From an uncultured Acidimicrobiaceae bacterium (GTDB lineage: Bacteria > Actinomycetota > Acidimicrobiia > Acidimicrobiales > RAAP-2), in the NCBI GenBank assembly GCA_937894805.1, contig CALAYR010000098.1:1-6359 (forward strand): a DNA stretch of 6,359 nucleotides, given 5' to 3'. Below are positions 5,922 to 6,359 of the stretch, piece by piece. The notes below the pieces were generated by a model. That model was not told where the DNA came from. It ran no database searches and was given only the letters and a program-made list of their open reading frames with translations. Each line of letters begins with the position of its first letter. Position 1 is the stretch's first letter. The position numbers and the translations under genes are program-made.

Positions 5922-6359
5922 CTACGCCCGTGTGGTGGCATCCAGCCAAGCGGCGTAACCAACGTCGACGAAGGTCGAGTCTTCAGGTTCGGCCGTGAAC
6001 GTGGAGCCCCAGAGCGCCGCGAGCGACTCGAGCGAGGGCCAGAGACCTGCTTCGAGTCCGGCCATAAGGGCCGCACCCTGAGCGGTGGCCTCCAGCGATC
6101 GAGAACGGCGTACCGTTAGCTGCGAGTTCGTTGCCTGGAGTTGTAACAAGAGGTCCATCGCCGCGGCGCCTCCGTCGGCCCGGAGCTCCTGCAGGGCTAC
6201 GCCGCCTTCGGCGAAGGCCTCGGTCATAGCCCGAACTTGAAAGGCCAGTGCTTCGACGACGGCTCTCGCAATGTGGGCCTTCGTTGTACTGGTGGAAAGG
6301 CCCATTAAGACACCGCGTGCCTCGCTCCGCCAAAACGGCGACCCGAGACCGGTGAAGGC
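5922..6359 (-). CDS. glpK: FGGY-family kinase, probably glycerol kinase (N-terminal part outside window)
   Basis: These are the last 145 residues of an FGGY carbohydrate kinase. The frame is open to the window edge, so the ATG at 6305 is internal. The sequence begins AFTGLGSPFWRSEARGVLMG, matching the glycerol kinase GLGAPYWDPYARG-type block. It continues with GLSTSTTKAHIARAVVEALAFQ, then the FGGY signature 2 region LRADGGAAAMDLLLQLQATN, and EATAQGAALMAGLEAGLWPSLESL. The closing segment ends VGYAAWLDATTRA, which corresponds to the YAGW-type tail of GlpK. Glycerol kinase makes sn-glycerol 3-phosphate from glycerol and ATP in the cytosol. The substrate-contact residues of the N-terminal half are outside the window, so another polyol or sugar kinase of the family is possible. 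It is followed after 46 bases by the SMP-30 gene on the same strand, compatible with one operon. Confidence 0.85.
   Translation of the reverse strand, partial: AFTGLGSPFWRSEARGVLMGLSTSTTKAHIARAVVEALAFQVRAMTEAFAEGGVALQELRADGGAAAMDLLLQLQATNSQLTVRRSRSLEATAQGAALMAGLEAGLWPSLESLAALWGSTFTAEPEDSTFVDVGYAAWLDATTRA

Overview
The window looks like a piece of an actinobacterial chromosome, possibly an Acidimicrobiia-like lineage. GC is fairly high (about 60% by eye), GTG starts are used, genes are densely packed with 1-4 nt overlaps, and the first gene block resembles the actinobacterial neighbourhood pimB'-like glycosyltransferase / TB16.3-like SRPBCC protein / ROK glucokinase. The organism call is inference. 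Both ends are cut inside genes, as expected of a contig or window edge.

Plus strand, 1-2413. The tail of a GT4 glycosyltransferase is followed, after a 49-nt gap, by three tightly coupled genes. These are a small SRPBCC lipid- or ligand-binding protein, a ROK glucokinase (TAATG overlap) and an unusually short luciferase-like (LLM) oxidoreductase (ATGA overlap). After a further 35 nt, which hold a candidate leaderless promoter, comes an AlaC-type alanine/glutamate aminotransferase (2449-3651).

Minus strand, 6359-3648. The C-terminal part of an FGGY kinase, best read as glycerol kinase, is followed after 46 nt by an SMP-30/gluconolactonase-family lactonase with all metal ligands present. That gene overlaps by 4 nt with a DUF1254/DUF1214 protein. 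The DUF1254 gene ends tail-to-tail with the aminotransferase, and the two stop codons overlap by 4 nt.

Working together (inference): the plus block combines a likely phosphoinositol-mannoside-type envelope step with glucose phosphorylation. The aminotransferase links pyruvate and glutamate. The minus block looks catabolic, with a polyol kinase, a sugar-lactone hydrolase and an uncharacterised partner protein. No mobile element, CRISPR array, RNA gene or toxin/defence module was seen, and no intergenic stretch exceeds 50 nt. I found no clearly new system. The most interesting points are the compact LLM protein, the lactonase-DUF1254 translational pair, the overlapping convergent stops and the leaderless-promoter candidate.
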